A stretch of DNA of 55,544 bases from Halarcobacter sp. (lineage in GTDB: Bacteria > Campylobacterota > Campylobacteria > Campylobacterales > Arcobacteraceae): contig JAQYVX010000013.1 of NCBI GenBank assembly GCA_030145305.1, positions 1 to 55,544 on the forward strand. The letters run 5' to 3'. The notes under the pieces are model-generated. The model searched no databases, had not been told where the DNA came from, and worked only from the letters and a program-made list of their open reading frames with translations. Both the position numbers and the translations under genes were made by a program. Positions 9,554-17,612 of the stretch are shown here, in pieces (position 1 is the stretch's first letter; every line of letters begins with the position of its first letter).

Positions 9554-10048
9554 TTGAAACTTGATATTACAAAAATTGCCAATGTTATTTTATACTTATT
9601 AGATGAAAAAGTCTTACATCTAAATGATAGAAAATTATCTATCTTACTTTTTTTAATGGACTTTAACCACCTAGAAAACTGTGGTACTAAAATATTTGGA
9701 GAAGAGTACAAAAAAGATAAAAGAAACCCTGAACCAATTGTTATCTCAGAACTTTTTGATATTATTGCAAATCAAGAAGATTTAGATGAAGAAGATGAAA
9801 GGTTATTTTTAATAAGTGAATTATTAGAATATCTTGATATTGAAATTATCACAAATGATAAATTTATAGAGTTAGAATTTATAAAAATGGATGAAGAGTT
9901 TGACGAAGAACTTTTTTCTAAAGAAGAAATGAAAACTATTAATAAAGTTGTAGAAAAATATAAAGATGAAACTGCCAGAAAAATTGCAAATGCATGTTTT
10001 CAAATTGACAAAGTAAGAGATACAGCTTTAAACGAAACAATTATTTAG
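9554..10048 (+). CDS. SocA/Panacea-like (DUF4065) protein
   Basis: A 164-residue acidic protein. The first half (ILYLLDEKVLHLNDRKLSILLFLMDFNHLENCGTKIFGEEY) resembles the start of the Panacea domain (SocA, DUF4065), where a helical segment with 'L-YL-D' is followed by a conserved G and a basic/Pro stretch before an ELF helix. Panacea proteins often serve as antitoxins, but no toxin partner is visible next to it. The likely start is TTG at 9554 behind AAAGGAATC. Downstream is a decayed insertion element. The family call is moderate; function is not established. Confidence 0.55.
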   Translation: MKLDITKIANVILYLLDEKVLHLNDRKLSILLFLMDFNHLENCGTKIFGEEYKKDKRNPEPIVISELFDIIANQEDLDEEDERLFLISELLEYLDIEIITNDKFIELEFIKMDEEFDEELFSKEEMKTINKVVEKYKDETARKIANACFQIDKVRDTALNETII

Positions 10049-10061
10049 CTACCCCAAAAGG

Positions 10062-11144
10062 GGAGTGTTCAATAATTCATGTATGACATCTGTAATTCTT
10101 AAAAATGAATCAAAATTAGACCATTTAAGGCTCTGCATTAAGTCACATAAAAGAACAAATTTATATTTGTTACAATGCTAAATAATTGTCCAATTATGAA
10201 CTGGCTGAGTCCCATTTTCTTTTGCATTTAGTATTCTCATAATATAACAATTTTAAAAGTGAATTTTCATTAGGAAAATCTTCTTTTATTTTAGTTAATT
10301 TTCTAAGTTATCTATGAACAAATTCTATTATATTTGTTGTATACATAATCTTTCTTATCTCTTTTGAATATTTAAAATAATAAGATAATTTTTTCATTTA
10401 TTTTGTGAAAATTGAAGTATTATAGTATATTTCTTGTACCATTTTTTATCAAGTTTTAAATCTTTCCTAAATTTTTTTTGATTTTTAGAGGCTACATACT
10501 TTAATCAATTTTTATTTACTTTTTCAAGATTCCGTTACACTACATGATGGACAACACAAAGTTTGTACTTCACTATTTGAATATCTTATTTTAATGACTC
10601 TGCCAAAGCCTTTAAGACCATAAACTGAAACAATTAGAATATTTTCTAACCCTTTATTATTAAAATACCAAACCAAAGTTTGCTCCTTCACTTTGAGAAA
10701 GATACAATCCTTATATATCTTTTTTGTCATCAATTTCCATTTGCTGTACTGTACATACATTTTTAATTATATATGTATCACTATTTATAATGTATTACAT
10801 CTAATCAGATAAATGAATAAATTGATTTTAAAGGTCTACTTTCTCAATATTTTGTCCGTAATAGCGCTTGTTGTTGCCCTTGATAATTGTATTTGATAAA
10901 TTTCTTCAATATATTTGATTATATTTCTATAGCTTAATCCTAAGCCATACATTAAGAGTATTTTTTCTATTTCATGTGATATTATAAAAAGCAATTACAC
11001 CTAATTTTTTACTAATAGATCAACATTTCATCTCTTCTATTGACATTTTGCCTGATTTTATACCTTTATAAGATTGTTTAACATCTATTTTTCTCGTCAT
11101 CCGTGTGTCCTTTAGTATTTTTTATTTCTAAAAATTATCACTCC
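10062..11144 (-). mobile_element. Decayed IS256-family insertion element
   Basis: About 1.1 kb without an intact gene between the SocA-like gene and the DUF2975 gene. Fragments of a Mutator/IS256 transposase can be followed on the minus strand through this whole stretch in shifting frames. Candidate ends are GGAGTGTTCAATAATT at 10062 and, inward from the other side, GGAGTGATAATTTTT ending at 11144; only the first 6 bp match well, so the exact ends are tentative. No target duplication was recognised. The size fits a worn, internally deleted copy of an element normally about 1.3 kb long. Confidence 0.75.
10130..11100 (-). pseudogene. IS256-family transposase remnant, frameshifted and truncated internally
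   Basis: Reading leftward from the ATG at 11098-11100: MTRKIDVKQSYKGIKSGKMS; then MYGLGLSYRNIIKYIEEIY with SRATTSAITDKIL; then GLENILIVSVYGLKGFGRVI; then LKYVASKNQKKFRKDLK; then KEIRKIMYTTNIIEFVHR, a stop, LRKLTKIKEDFP; and NWTII near the end. These follow the IS256 order (Y-GMS-R-I, ED-L---VDGLKGF, IRNSLKYVS-KD, RR-IYTTN-IE--NR-LRK). Several in-frame stops, one at 10308-10310, and frameshifts are present; the segment after KDLK is shortened, and the catalytic Asp of VDGLKGF is Tyr. It cannot be active. Confidence 0.88.
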
Positions 11145-11214
11145 AAAATTTCTAGTTAAAACTATTCTCTTTATTTTTAGTGCATAAAACTATGATTTAT
11201 TTCAATATTTTATC

Positions 11215-11242
11215 GTAAAACAATAATTTATAATTGTTTTAC
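11215..11242. promoter_or_regulatory. Perfect inverted repeat, probable operator of the XRE regulator
   Basis: The arms GTAAAACAAT and ATTGTTTTAC are separated by 8 bp and end 13 bp before a TATAAT (-10, 11256-11261) that serves the DUF2975/XRE operon. A protein bound here would cover the -35 region. The small XRE protein encoded two genes downstream is the likely binder, giving autorepression (inference). Confidence 0.7.
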
Positions 11243-11287
11243 AATGAATATATGATATAATCTTTTTATATTAATATAAGGATTTAA

Positions 11288-11797
11288 ATGAATAATTTAA
11301 ATAAAATAAGTTCAATTAGTAAAGGATTAAAAATAATCATAAATATTTTAATCTTTTTGTTGCCACTTTATTATTTACAATATTGGCTTTTAATAAATAT
11401 TACAAAAGAAGATTTATTACAAACTGATATAAGTATGATACAACAAAGTATGGGTTTGATATGTTCTTGTTTACCCCTTTTGATATTACTAATTTTACTT
11501 ATAAGAATACGTGATTTATTACATTATTACATTAATGGAGAATTATTTTTGTATGAACATGTACTTATTTTTAAAAAAATTGCAAAACTATTTGCCTTAT
11601 GGGTTATATTTTCAATTATTTATGAAGGTATTAAAAGTGTAATATTTTCATGGAATAATATAAATAATAGGTATTTAGAAATTCAAATTGATGCCAACCA
11701 AACAATTTTAATTTTCATGTCTCTTGTTATATATGTTCTTGCCTTGATAGTTGATGAAGGTAGAAAAATAAAAGAAGAGAATTCACTTACGATATAA
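11288..11797 (+). CDS. DUF2975-family membrane protein
   Basis: 169 residues with four predicted membrane segments (about 17-35, 53-74, 96-116, 140-157), the layout of DUF2975/YoaS-like proteins. These are typically encoded next to a small YozG-like XRE regulator, exactly as here. Function is unknown in the family. An AAGGA site precedes the ATG. The next gene starts 11 bp after the stop, so the two form an operon. Confidence 0.8.
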   Translation: MNNLNKISSISKGLKIIINILIFLLPLYYLQYWLLINITKEDLLQTDISMIQQSMGLICSCLPLLILLILLIRIRDLLHYYINGELFLYEHVLIFKKIAKLFALWVIFSIIYEGIKSVIFSWNNINNRYLEIQIDANQTILIFMSLVIYVLALIVDEGRKIKEENSLTI

Positions 11798-11808
11798 AGG
11801 AGCTAACT

Positions 11809-12027
11809 ATGGCAATAATAATTAACCTAGATGTAATGTTAGCTAAGCGTAAAATGAAATCAATGGAATTGGCTAAATTAATTGGTATTACGGAGCAAAA
11901 TCTTTCTATATTAAAGACAGGAAAAGCAAAAGCTATTCGTTTATCAACACTTAATGAGATTTGTAAACACTTAGACTGTCAGCCATCTGATATTTTAGAG
12001 TATACAAAAGATAATAAAGAAAATTAA
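11809..12027 (+). CDS. Small XRE-family transcriptional regulator (YozG-like)
   Basis: 72 residues forming little more than one Cro/CI helix-turn-helix: LDVMLAKRKMKSMELAKLIGITEQNLSILKTGKAKAIRLSTLNEICKHLDCQPSDIL. The ending C-QPSDIL-Y is characteristic of the YozG type paired with DUF2975 proteins. It probably regulates its own operon through the inverted repeat at 11215-11242. A GGAG site overlaps the end of the intergenic gap. Confidence 0.9.
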   Translation: MAIIINLDVMLAKRKMKSMELAKLIGITEQNLSILKTGKAKAIRLSTLNEICKHLDCQPSDILEYTKDNKEN

Positions 12028-12040
12028 AAAAGGATTTACA

Positions 12041-12382
12041 ATGAAAAAAACTATATTATTAACTTCTGCACTAATATTTATATTCTCTGCTTGTTCTATA
12101 AAGCAACATTCACAAACCATTGAAAATGCATCAAAAAACAAGATGTTTCAGGGACTAGATAAACACACTAAGTTTTCTACTAGTTTTCCAAATGCTCATA
12201 ATGGAGTATATCAAGAAGTGATCCAATTTGATTTTGTAATAAAGTCTGGTTTGTACAGAAATAAAAATGCAAGTTCTATTCTTGTGAAAAAAGATAATAA
12301 ATGGCAGGTAATAAAATTATATGTTCAAATTAATGAAGAATGGGTTTTATTAAAAAAAGCTAATGAAAAAGAAAGTGAATAA
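12041..12382 (+). CDS. Small lipoprotein of unknown function
   Basis: 113 residues starting with a lipoprotein signal (MKKTILLTSALIFIFSAC; lipobox FSAC, acylated Cys18). The mature part is short and basic, with WQVIKLYVQINEEWVLLKK near the end. No family was recognised. It starts 13 bp after the XRE gene with an AAAGGA site and is probably part of the same operon. A weak AGAAAG/CTTTCT hairpin straddles the stop codon. Confidence 0.75.
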   Translation: MKKTILLTSALIFIFSACSIKQHSQTIENASKNKMFQGLDKHTKFSTSFPNAHNGVYQEVIQFDFVIKSGLYRNKNASSILVKKDNKWQVIKLYVQINEEWVLLKKANEKESE

Positions 12383-12509
12383 TTTTCTTTCTTATACTGA
12401 GATTTTCGAGCTTTTAAGTATCGATTAAATAAAATAAAAAGTTCAAGTTGTTAAATAATTTTATGGTAAGTATTATACATATAATATTTGATAATTAAAT
12501 GAGGAAAAA

Positions 12510-13184
12510 ATGAATAAAAATAGTAACCCCTCAAGAATTGCAGGGATATTAATTGTAATTGGAATGATTGTAGGAATATTAAGCGTTATTCCTGCTGTTG
12601 AAAGTTTGGATTATCTTAAGGAAGTTTCTTTAAATCAAAATCAAGTATTTATAGGAGCATTCTTTCAGTCTATTATGATTCCCATCTATATTGGATTTGC
12701 ACTTATACTATATCCGATTTTAGAACAATATAATAAAAGTCTTGCTATTGGGTTTGTAGGATTTAGAATAATGGCAGGAATGTTTCACTTAATTGGAATT
12801 CTTCTTCTTCCCTTATTTTTATTATTAAGTCAAAAGTTTGTAAATGATATAAGTCCAGATTTATTATATTTTCAAACATTGGGGGAAGTTTTAAAATTAG
12901 GACGAGATTTAGTAAACCATGTGGGTATGATATTGTCTTTAAGTTTAAGCAATTTAATTCTATATTATATATTTTATAAAACTAAACTTATCCCTCAATG
13001 GTTGACAATTTGGGGGATTTTGGGATATATATTAACAATAATGGCAAGCTATTTGTTATTATTTAATTTTATAAATGTTATCACATCTACATATATGATT
13101 TTAATGTTACCTGTAGCTTTACAAGAAATGATTTTAGCAATATGGTTAATTACGAAAGGATTTAACTCTAAAGCAATAAAATAA
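12510..13184 (+). CDS. DUF4386-family membrane protein
   Basis: 224 residues with about six hydrophobic segments. The N-terminal NPSRIAGILIVIGMIVGI and later GFVGFRIMAGMFHLIG and LGRDLVNHVGMILS follow the DUF4386 pattern (SRIAG...GFR..E). Family function is unknown. A TATAAT-like -10 about 30 bp upstream and a GAGGAAA site support an own promoter. It ends in a shared terminator with the convergent transporter gene. Confidence 0.8.
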   Translation: MNKNSNPSRIAGILIVIGMIVGILSVIPAVESLDYLKEVSLNQNQVFIGAFFQSIMIPIYIGFALILYPILEQYNKSLAIGFVGFRIMAGMFHLIGILLLPLFLLLSQKFVNDISPDLLYFQTLGEVLKLGRDLVNHVGMILSLSLSNLILYYIFYKTKLIPQWLTIWGILGYILTIMASYLLLFNFINVITSTYMILMLPVALQEMILAIWLITKGFNSKAIK

Positions 13185-13209
13185 GAAGATATACCTTATC
13201 TTCTTATTT
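13177..13209. terminator. Bidirectional terminator between convergent genes
   Basis: A 14-bp inverted repeat (AAAATAAGAAGATA / TATCTTCTTATTTT) with a 5-nt loop overlaps the stop codons of the DUF4386 gene (plus) and the permease gene (minus). Each arm supplies an A-tract/T-tract for one direction. Confidence 0.8.
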
Positions 13210-14685
13210 TAAATCACATCCACAAGAAGTTATACTTTGCTCTACTTTCAAATAATTTCTAGTTCTTCGTGAAATACTATCAATTATTATATTTAACATT
13301 GCTGTTATTACTAGCAATAACATCATTTTATCAAGCCTAAAATCTGCTATTGCAGAATCAATAAAAAATCCTAATGTAGCAACTCCTAAAATACCTAATA
13401 TTGCAGATTCTCTCATAATTATTTCCCATCTGTAAAAAAGAAAAGCTAAAAATTGAGAATAAATTCTTGGTAAGACTTCATAAAAATATAATTCATTTTT
13501 CTTTTTTGTTACATCTTGCCGCAAGTTTAATATATTTGTTTGTTGTCCCATTAAAAAAGCAATTATTGCTCCATTGTGAAGCATTAAAGCTAAAGCAGCA
13601 GGTAACATAGAAGGACCAAACATTTGTAAAAATATATATGCAATGATATATTCAGGAGTTGAACGTAAAACTACTAAAAACATATGAGCTATTGCTCTTC
13701 CAAATTTATTTGTAAATTTTAAAGAAATAAAAGGAAAAGAAATCAAGGCTAAGATTGCAGTTAAGACAAGTGCTATTTGGGTTAAAAGAATTGTATTAAA
13801 AACTCCTATTAAAATTTCATTTGTAAAAATATTTGAAAACCACTCAAAAGTCTTTTCATATCCTGCATTTGTTCTTATTGGGTGTGGAATAATATCACTT
13901 GTAATAAACCTAATAAAATTGTCTATTTTAATACTTGGAAATTCTTCTAAATAAAAAAAAGAAGCAAGTATAATAAAGCCTACACTATATTTTGTAAGCC
14001 AAAATCTTATAGTGGCTATTACTATATAAAATAAAATTAATAAAAGCCATACTTCATTATAATATCCTTGCATAAATGAAGAAGAAAGATAATATCCTAA
14101 AGTAGTAATTCCTACAAAACCTAAAATTGCTGTTGAACGTAAAGCACACTCAAATCTATAAAAAGTATATGAAATTAAGTGTGGCAAGGCATCGGGAATT
14201 TTTGTATATAAATAGTATGAAACTTTAGATTTTCCTTTTAATTCTTTAGGAAAATTATCATGTTCTTGCAATATTTCAGCATATACTTTTGCTAAAATTG
14301 CACTATAAGGAATAGTAATCGCCAAAAGTGCTGTAAGTGTGTTTAATCCAAATATTTGTAAAAATATTAAAGCCCAGAAAAGCTCATGAATTGCTCTTGT
14401 AAAAGCTAAACTTATTCTTACAAAAAAGTTTTCAAAGGTTAAAGCTAATAAAAACCCAAAAATTGTAGCAAAAAACATTGCAAGAATAGCTATTGAGATT
14501 GTATTAAATAGTGCAGGAAAAAGTTTTGTTGTTTGTGAAAAATCTATTTGAAATATGGCAAAAGAAAATTTCTTTAATTCTAAAAATGGCTCTAAAGTAG
14601 AAATAGAAAAATCTGCAAAAATAAAAGAGATTATTCCTACAAATAAAAAAAGAAAAGAGACTTTCGTATTTTTACTCAACTGCAT
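13204..14685 (-). CDS. PhnE-like ABC permease, two permease domains fused; putative selenium oxyanion transport
   Basis: 493 residues containing two binding-protein-dependent permease units in tandem (about 30-235 and 275-480). Each has its own EAA-like loop before the last helices (RFECALRSTAILGFVGITTLG and RWEIIMRESAILGILGVATLG), so the polypeptide alone makes the membrane dimer. The sequence follows PhnE of the phosphonate/phosphite group. Operon: binding protein (15344), ATPase (14672, overlapping by 14 bp) and this gene, all leftward and opposite yedF. The binding protein is of the branch named 'putative selenate' transporter, so selenium oxyanion import is the likeliest role. The C-terminal tail has a CGCDLK motif of unknown meaning. 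Confidence 0.8.
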   Translation of the reverse strand: MQLSKNTKVSFLFLFVGIISFIFADFSISTLEPFLELKKFSFAIFQIDFSQTTKLFPALFNTISIAILAMFFATIFGFLLALTFENFFVRISLAFTRAIHELFWALIFLQIFGLNTLTALLAITIPYSAILAKVYAEILQEHDNFPKELKGKSKVSYYLYTKIPDALPHLISYTFYRFECALRSTAILGFVGITTLGYYLSSSFMQGYYNEVWLLLILFYIVIATIRFWLTKYSVGFIILASFFYLEEFPSIKIDNFIRFITSDIIPHPIRTNAGYEKTFEWFSNIFTNEILIGVFNTILLTQIALVLTAILALISFPFISLKFTNKFGRAIAHMFLVVLRSTPEYIIAYIFLQMFGPSMLPAALALMLHNGAIIAFLMGQQTNILNLRQDVTKKKNELYFYEVLPRIYSQFLAFLFYRWEIIMRESAILGILGVATLGFFIDSAIADFRLDKMMLLLVITAMLNIIIDSISRRTRNYLKVEQSITSCGCDLK

Positions 14686-15340
14686 GATATAAATTTTCTC
14701 TATCTTCTTGTGTTAAATCCTCACATCTTTTGTCAAGTAATAGTTTGCCATTTTTCAAACCTATTACCCTATCAAAGTTTTCAAGAGCTAAATCTACATT
14801 ATGAAGAGTACAAATTACTGTTTCATAGGAAGTACTTAAAATATTAACAACTTTTTTAGATAAATACTCATCAAGAGCAGATACAGGCTCATCAGCTAAC
14901 AGAATCTTCTTTTGTGAGTACAAAGCACGAGCAATTGCTACACGCTGTTTTTGACCACCTGAAAGATTTTGTGACTTTATAAATATTTTATCCTCAAGTA
15001 ATAATTTACTTAAAATATTAGAAATATTACTTATCTCATTTTTAACTGGCATTATAAGATTTCTAATATTGTAAAACAATGAGTTTGAATCAAGTTGGGA
15101 AATATATACATTATGAAAAACAGATAAATTATTTACCAAACCTAATTCTTGAGGAATGTATGAAGATTTTTCTTCTTGTAGTTCATACATTCTTTTTAAA
15201 AGTGTAGATTTTCCACTTCCACTTTTTCCTAAAAGGGCGATTTTTTCGCCCTCTTTTATTTCTAAAGTAATAGAATCAATAGCTAATAAACTATTATAAG
15301 AAATAGATTCGTTTGTAAAAGAAAAAGCTATATTTTTCAA
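14672..15340 (-). CDS. PhnC-like ABC transporter ATPase; putative selenium oxyanion transport
   Basis: 222 residues with Walker A LLGKSGSGKST, signature LSGGQKQRVAIARAL, Walker B ILLADEPVSALD and the switch His (TLHNVDLA). It is somewhat shorter than PhnC proteins (about 250) and its helical domain is compact. It starts 3 bp after the binding-protein stop and overlaps the permease by 14 bp, so the three genes are one translational unit. Confidence 0.88.
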   Translation of the reverse strand: MKNIAFSFTNESISYNSLLAIDSITLEIKEGEKIALLGKSGSGKSTLLKRMYELQEEKSSYIPQELGLVNNLSVFHNVYISQLDSNSLFYNIRNLIMPVKNEISNISNILSKLLLEDKIFIKSQNLSGGQKQRVAIARALYSQKKILLADEPVSALDEYLSKKVVNILSTSYETVICTLHNVDLALENFDRVIGLKNGKLLLDKRCEDLTQEDRENLYHAVE

Positions 15341-15343
15341 AGC

Positions 15344-16186
15344 TTAGTCAATAAGTCCAATTTTTTTACCAACATTTAAAATTGGTTCAAAATCTTTATT
15401 TTCAGCTTTGATAAAAGCAGTTCTTGGAAAAGCATCTAAGATTTTTTTATCTTTAACATTGATAAGTGCTTTTTGTAATTTTGCTGTAAAACCTTTTCCA
15501 TAAACTTCATCTAAATCACCACGTGCAGTAAACTGATAATCAGGATAAGCAGGAGTTTTATAAATAACTTTTACTTTTGAAGTATCAATTTTACCAGCTT
15601 TTAATTCTCTATCCCATACTTTAAAGTTAACAGCTCCTAATTCATAAGCCCCGCTTTGAACTAAGGCAATTGTCTTAGAATGATTTCCAGAAAATCCAAC
15701 TTTTTTAAATATATCATTTGGAGCTTTTTTAAAAGTTTCTCTAATAAAATATTCAGGCATTAATCTACCACTTGTACTTCCTTTTGAACCAAAAGTAAAA
15801 GTTTTACCTTTAACTTCAGAAGATAGTAAATCAGCTTTTTCTAAACCTGTACTAGCATTTGCAATTATATAAGAATGGAATTTAGGATCTTCAGCACCTT
15901 GAGCTATTGCTACAGAATTAGGAACAACAATTCTAGCTCGAACACCACTTAAACCACCAAACCAAGCTAATTGTACTTGATTGTTTCTAAACGCTGCGAT
16001 TGATGCAGAATAAGACTTAACAGGGATAAACTTAACATCCACATCTAACTCTTTTGAAAGATAAGTTGCTAATAAAGAAAATCTTTCTTTTAGATTTGTT
16101 TCATCCTGATCAGGAATTGCCGTAAATGTAAATGTTTGTGAAAACAAAGACGAAGCACATAATAGTGCCAATAGAAGTTTTTTCAT
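15344..16186 (-). CDS. PhnD-like binding protein of the putative selenate ABC transporter group
   Basis: 280 residues with a signal peptide (MKKLLLALLCASSLFSQTF) and a type II periplasmic binding fold. The opening FTFTAIPDQDET, then KSYSASIAAFRNNQVQLAWFGGLSGVRAR and AIAQGAEDPKF, are the recognisable blocks of the PhnD-related branch labelled in protein family collections as a putative selenate-binding component, which tends to lie near selD and yedF. Here it is divergent from yedF and 3 kb from selD, as expected. Phosphonate use is unlikely since no C-P lyase genes are visible. Substrate is inferred from family and context, not shown. The upstream region carries the palindrome at 16251 and the operator at 16322. 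Confidence 0.82.
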   Translation of the reverse strand: MKKLLLALLCASSLFSQTFTFTAIPDQDETNLKERFSLLATYLSKELDVDVKFIPVKSYSASIAAFRNNQVQLAWFGGLSGVRARIVVPNSVAIAQGAEDPKFHSYIIANASTGLEKADLLSSEVKGKTFTFGSKGSTSGRLMPEYFIRETFKKAPNDIFKKVGFSGNHSKTIALVQSGAYELGAVNFKVWDRELKAGKIDTSKVKVIYKTPAYPDYQFTARGDLDEVYGKGFTAKLQKALINVKDKKILDAFPRTAFIKAENKDFEPILNVGKKIGLID

Positions 16187-16250
16187 TTCTACTCCAAAAT
16201 TTTTTTTGAAGCATGTTTAGTCATATAAGTTCATGCATAGCTATATGTCC

Positions 16251-16339
16251 AACCTAAACCTTAGGTTATGCTTGTTTGTTGTTCGTACTATAATAAAGAA
16301 TATATAAAAGTACTCTTAAAAGGTAAAATAAAATTTACT
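16251..16339. promoter_or_regulatory. Divergent transporter / yedF control region: palindrome plus GGTAAA-type operator
   Basis: AACCTAAACCTTAGGTT (16251-16267; 7-bp arms around 3 bp) and GGTAAAATAAAATTTACT (16322-16339) lie between the transporter and yedF. A TAAAAT at 16371-16376 is the probable -10 for yedF, so the second site is centred near -52. The same two elements, in the same order and spacing, stand between the double-cubane gene and selD (19068-19153). The 28 bp around the first palindrome, TGTCCAACCTAAACCTTAGG and onward through TATGCTT, are identical in both places. Confidence 0.8.
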
Positions 16340-16378
16340 TTAGCTAATTTTATTTTAACTAAATAGATTGTAAAATAA

Positions 16379-16460
16379 CTTACATTAGCCTATGGAATAG
16401 GTGTACATAAATGTTTAATCTTCTTTTATTCAAATTATCTGCACTTCTTACATACAAATT
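16379..16460 (+). promoter_or_regulatory. Conserved yedF leader, nearly identical to the selD leader
   Basis: From the predicted transcription start (about 16382) the 5' untranslated region matches 19193-19268 almost base for base, starting TTACATTAGCCTATGGAATA and ending near CACTTCTTACATA. It contains an ACATT / AAATGT outer pairing and a CCTAT-GGA-ATAGG inner hairpin. One difference (G for A before CCTAT) keeps pairing possible as G-U. It could be an RNA regulator or a second operator resembling AACCTAA-N3-TTAGGTT. Confidence 0.7.
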
Positions 16461-16480
16461 TTATAATACAAAGGAATGCG

Positions 16481-16819
16481 ATGAATACTTCAAAAAAAAC
16501 TCTATTTTTAAAATCTGACAAAGTTGGTGATGGCGAACTAGGTTCAATGTTAATAAAAGGTTTTTTAAATGCGATTAGTCAACAAGAAAACTTACCTGAA
16601 AGCATAATCTGTGTTAATAGTGCCATTTTATTAACAACAAGTGAGGATGAAGAATTAATTCAGATTCTAAAAGAATTAGAAAATAAAAAAGTTTCAATTT
16701 ATTCATGCGGAACTTGTTTAGACTATTATAAAAAGAGAGATGATTTAAAAGTTGGAGTTCCTGGAAATGCTATGGATACTGTAAACTTACTTTTAAATAA
16801 AGATATTGTAACACTTTAA
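16481..16819 (+). CDS. yedF: YedF-like selenium metabolism protein (DsrE fold)
   Basis: 112 residues corresponding to the DsrE/F-like domain of YedF. Typical parts are LFLKSDKVGDGELGSMLIKGFLNAI, a SAILLTTSE stretch and the Cys motif YSCGTCLDYY (the likely persulfide or selenide carrier). The TusA-like N-terminal domain present in longer YedF proteins is missing. YedF proteins co-occur with selD and are thought to deliver or handle reduced selenium; biochemical proof is limited. An AAAGGAATGCG site precedes the ATG. It sits behind the conserved leader and ends at a bidirectional terminator. Confidence 0.85.
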   Translation: MNTSKKTLFLKSDKVGDGELGSMLIKGFLNAISQQENLPESIICVNSAILLTTSEDEELIQILKELENKKVSIYSCGTCLDYYKKRDDLKVGVPGNAMDTVNLLLNKDIVTL

Positions 16820-16822
16820 AAT

Positions 16823-16849
16823 ACAATAGGCTCAAATTAAGCCTATTGT
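16823..16849. terminator. Bidirectional terminator after yedF and the activase gene
   Basis: A 10-bp perfect stem (ACAATAGGCT / AGCCTATTGT) with a 7-nt loop lies between the converging stop codons and is followed by T-rich sequence rightward and A-rich leftward. Confidence 0.85.
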
Positions 16850-17611
16850 TTAAATTTCATTACAAACTTCATATCCACTAAGAGCAGCACCAATTGCTCC
16901 AACTAATTGAGGATGTTTTGCTGCAATAACCTTTTTTTCTAATTTTTGAGATAGAAGATATACTAAAAAACCATTTAATGCTCCACCACCTGTAAAAATT
17001 ATGTACTCACTTTTTATTGCAAATTTTCTAGCCATTGAAGCTAATCTTGAGGCAATAGATTCATGAACTGCAAAACAGATATTTGAAGCACTCTCTTTTT
17101 TAGCAATTAAAGAAATAACTTCTGATTCTGCAAAAACAGCACACATACTAGAAATAGTAAGCTCTTTATTTGCTTCAAATCCTATTTTTGAAAATTCATC
17201 TAATTCTAAGCCCATTCTACTTGAAGCTATTTCTAAAAACTTTCCAGTTCCTGCTGCACATTTATCATTCATTTTAAAATCAATAAATCCACCTGTTTTA
17301 TCAAGTAAGATAACTTTGCTATCTTGTCCACCTAAATCAATTACCATCTGAGCTTGATTTTGAAAAAAATACGCACCTTTTGCATGAGCTTTTATTTCAC
17401 TTATTACAGGACAAGAAAAAGTATCTTCAATCATATGTCTACCATATCCTGTGGATACTAGCATTTGAACATCTTTATCTTTTAGATAATCTTTTACTAT
17501 CTCATCTTGATTTACAATAGTAGGTATAATTTTTGTGTAAATAATCTCTTTACTTTCATTGATTCCACATATTTTTGTATATGTGGAACCCACATCTACG
17601 CCCCAATACAT
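16850..17611 (-). CDS. ATP-dependent activase of the double-cubane-cluster protein (BcrA/BadF/HgdC type, YjiL-like)
   Basis: 253 residues of the ASKHA ATPase fold: phosphate-1 loop GVDVGSTYTK (4-13), IDLGGQDSKVI (91-101), NDKCAAGTGKFLE with Cys118 and TISSMCAVFAESEV with Cys157 (the two Cys that bridge one [4Fe-4S] between subunits), and FTGGGALNGF. This is the archerase type that uses ATP to push an electron to very low potential. It follows the double-cubane gene by 1 bp, so it is its partner. No full 2-hydroxyacyl-CoA dehydratase operon is present, which argues against fermentation of hydroxy acids. Confidence 0.9.
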   Translation of the reverse strand: MYWGVDVGSTYTKICGINESKEIIYTKIIPTIVNQDEIVKDYLKDKDVQMLVSTGYGRHMIEDTFSCPVISEIKAHAKGAYFFQNQAQMVIDLGGQDSKVILLDKTGGFIDFKMNDKCAAGTGKFLEIASSRMGLELDEFSKIGFEANKELTISSMCAVFAESEVISLIAKKESASNICFAVHESIASRLASMARKFAIKSEYIIFTGGGALNGFLVYLLSQKLEKKVIAAKHPQLVGAIGAALSGYEVCNEI

Positions 17612-17612
17612 A

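Noticed and set aside
10049-10070. CCCC-AAAA-GGGG hairpin after the SocA-like gene as a terminator
   Set aside because: Only 4 bp with no T-run after it, and it abuts the insertion-element end; too weak to list as a terminator.
10524-10760. A 78-residue gene on the minus strand
   Set aside because: Its sequence (LENILIVSVYGLKGFGRVI) is a piece of the IS256-type transposase, continuous in order with fragments on both sides.
13204-16186. Phosphonate or phosphite transporter
   Set aside because: PhnCDE-like in family, but no C-P lyase or phosphite genes are near; the binding protein's blocks and the yedF/selD context fit the putative selenate branch better.
16379-16460. Molybdenum-cofactor or other known riboswitch in the shared leader
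   Set aside because: No known riboswitch core was recognised, and the element is too short and AT-rich for the Moco class; it is left as an unclassified conserved leader.
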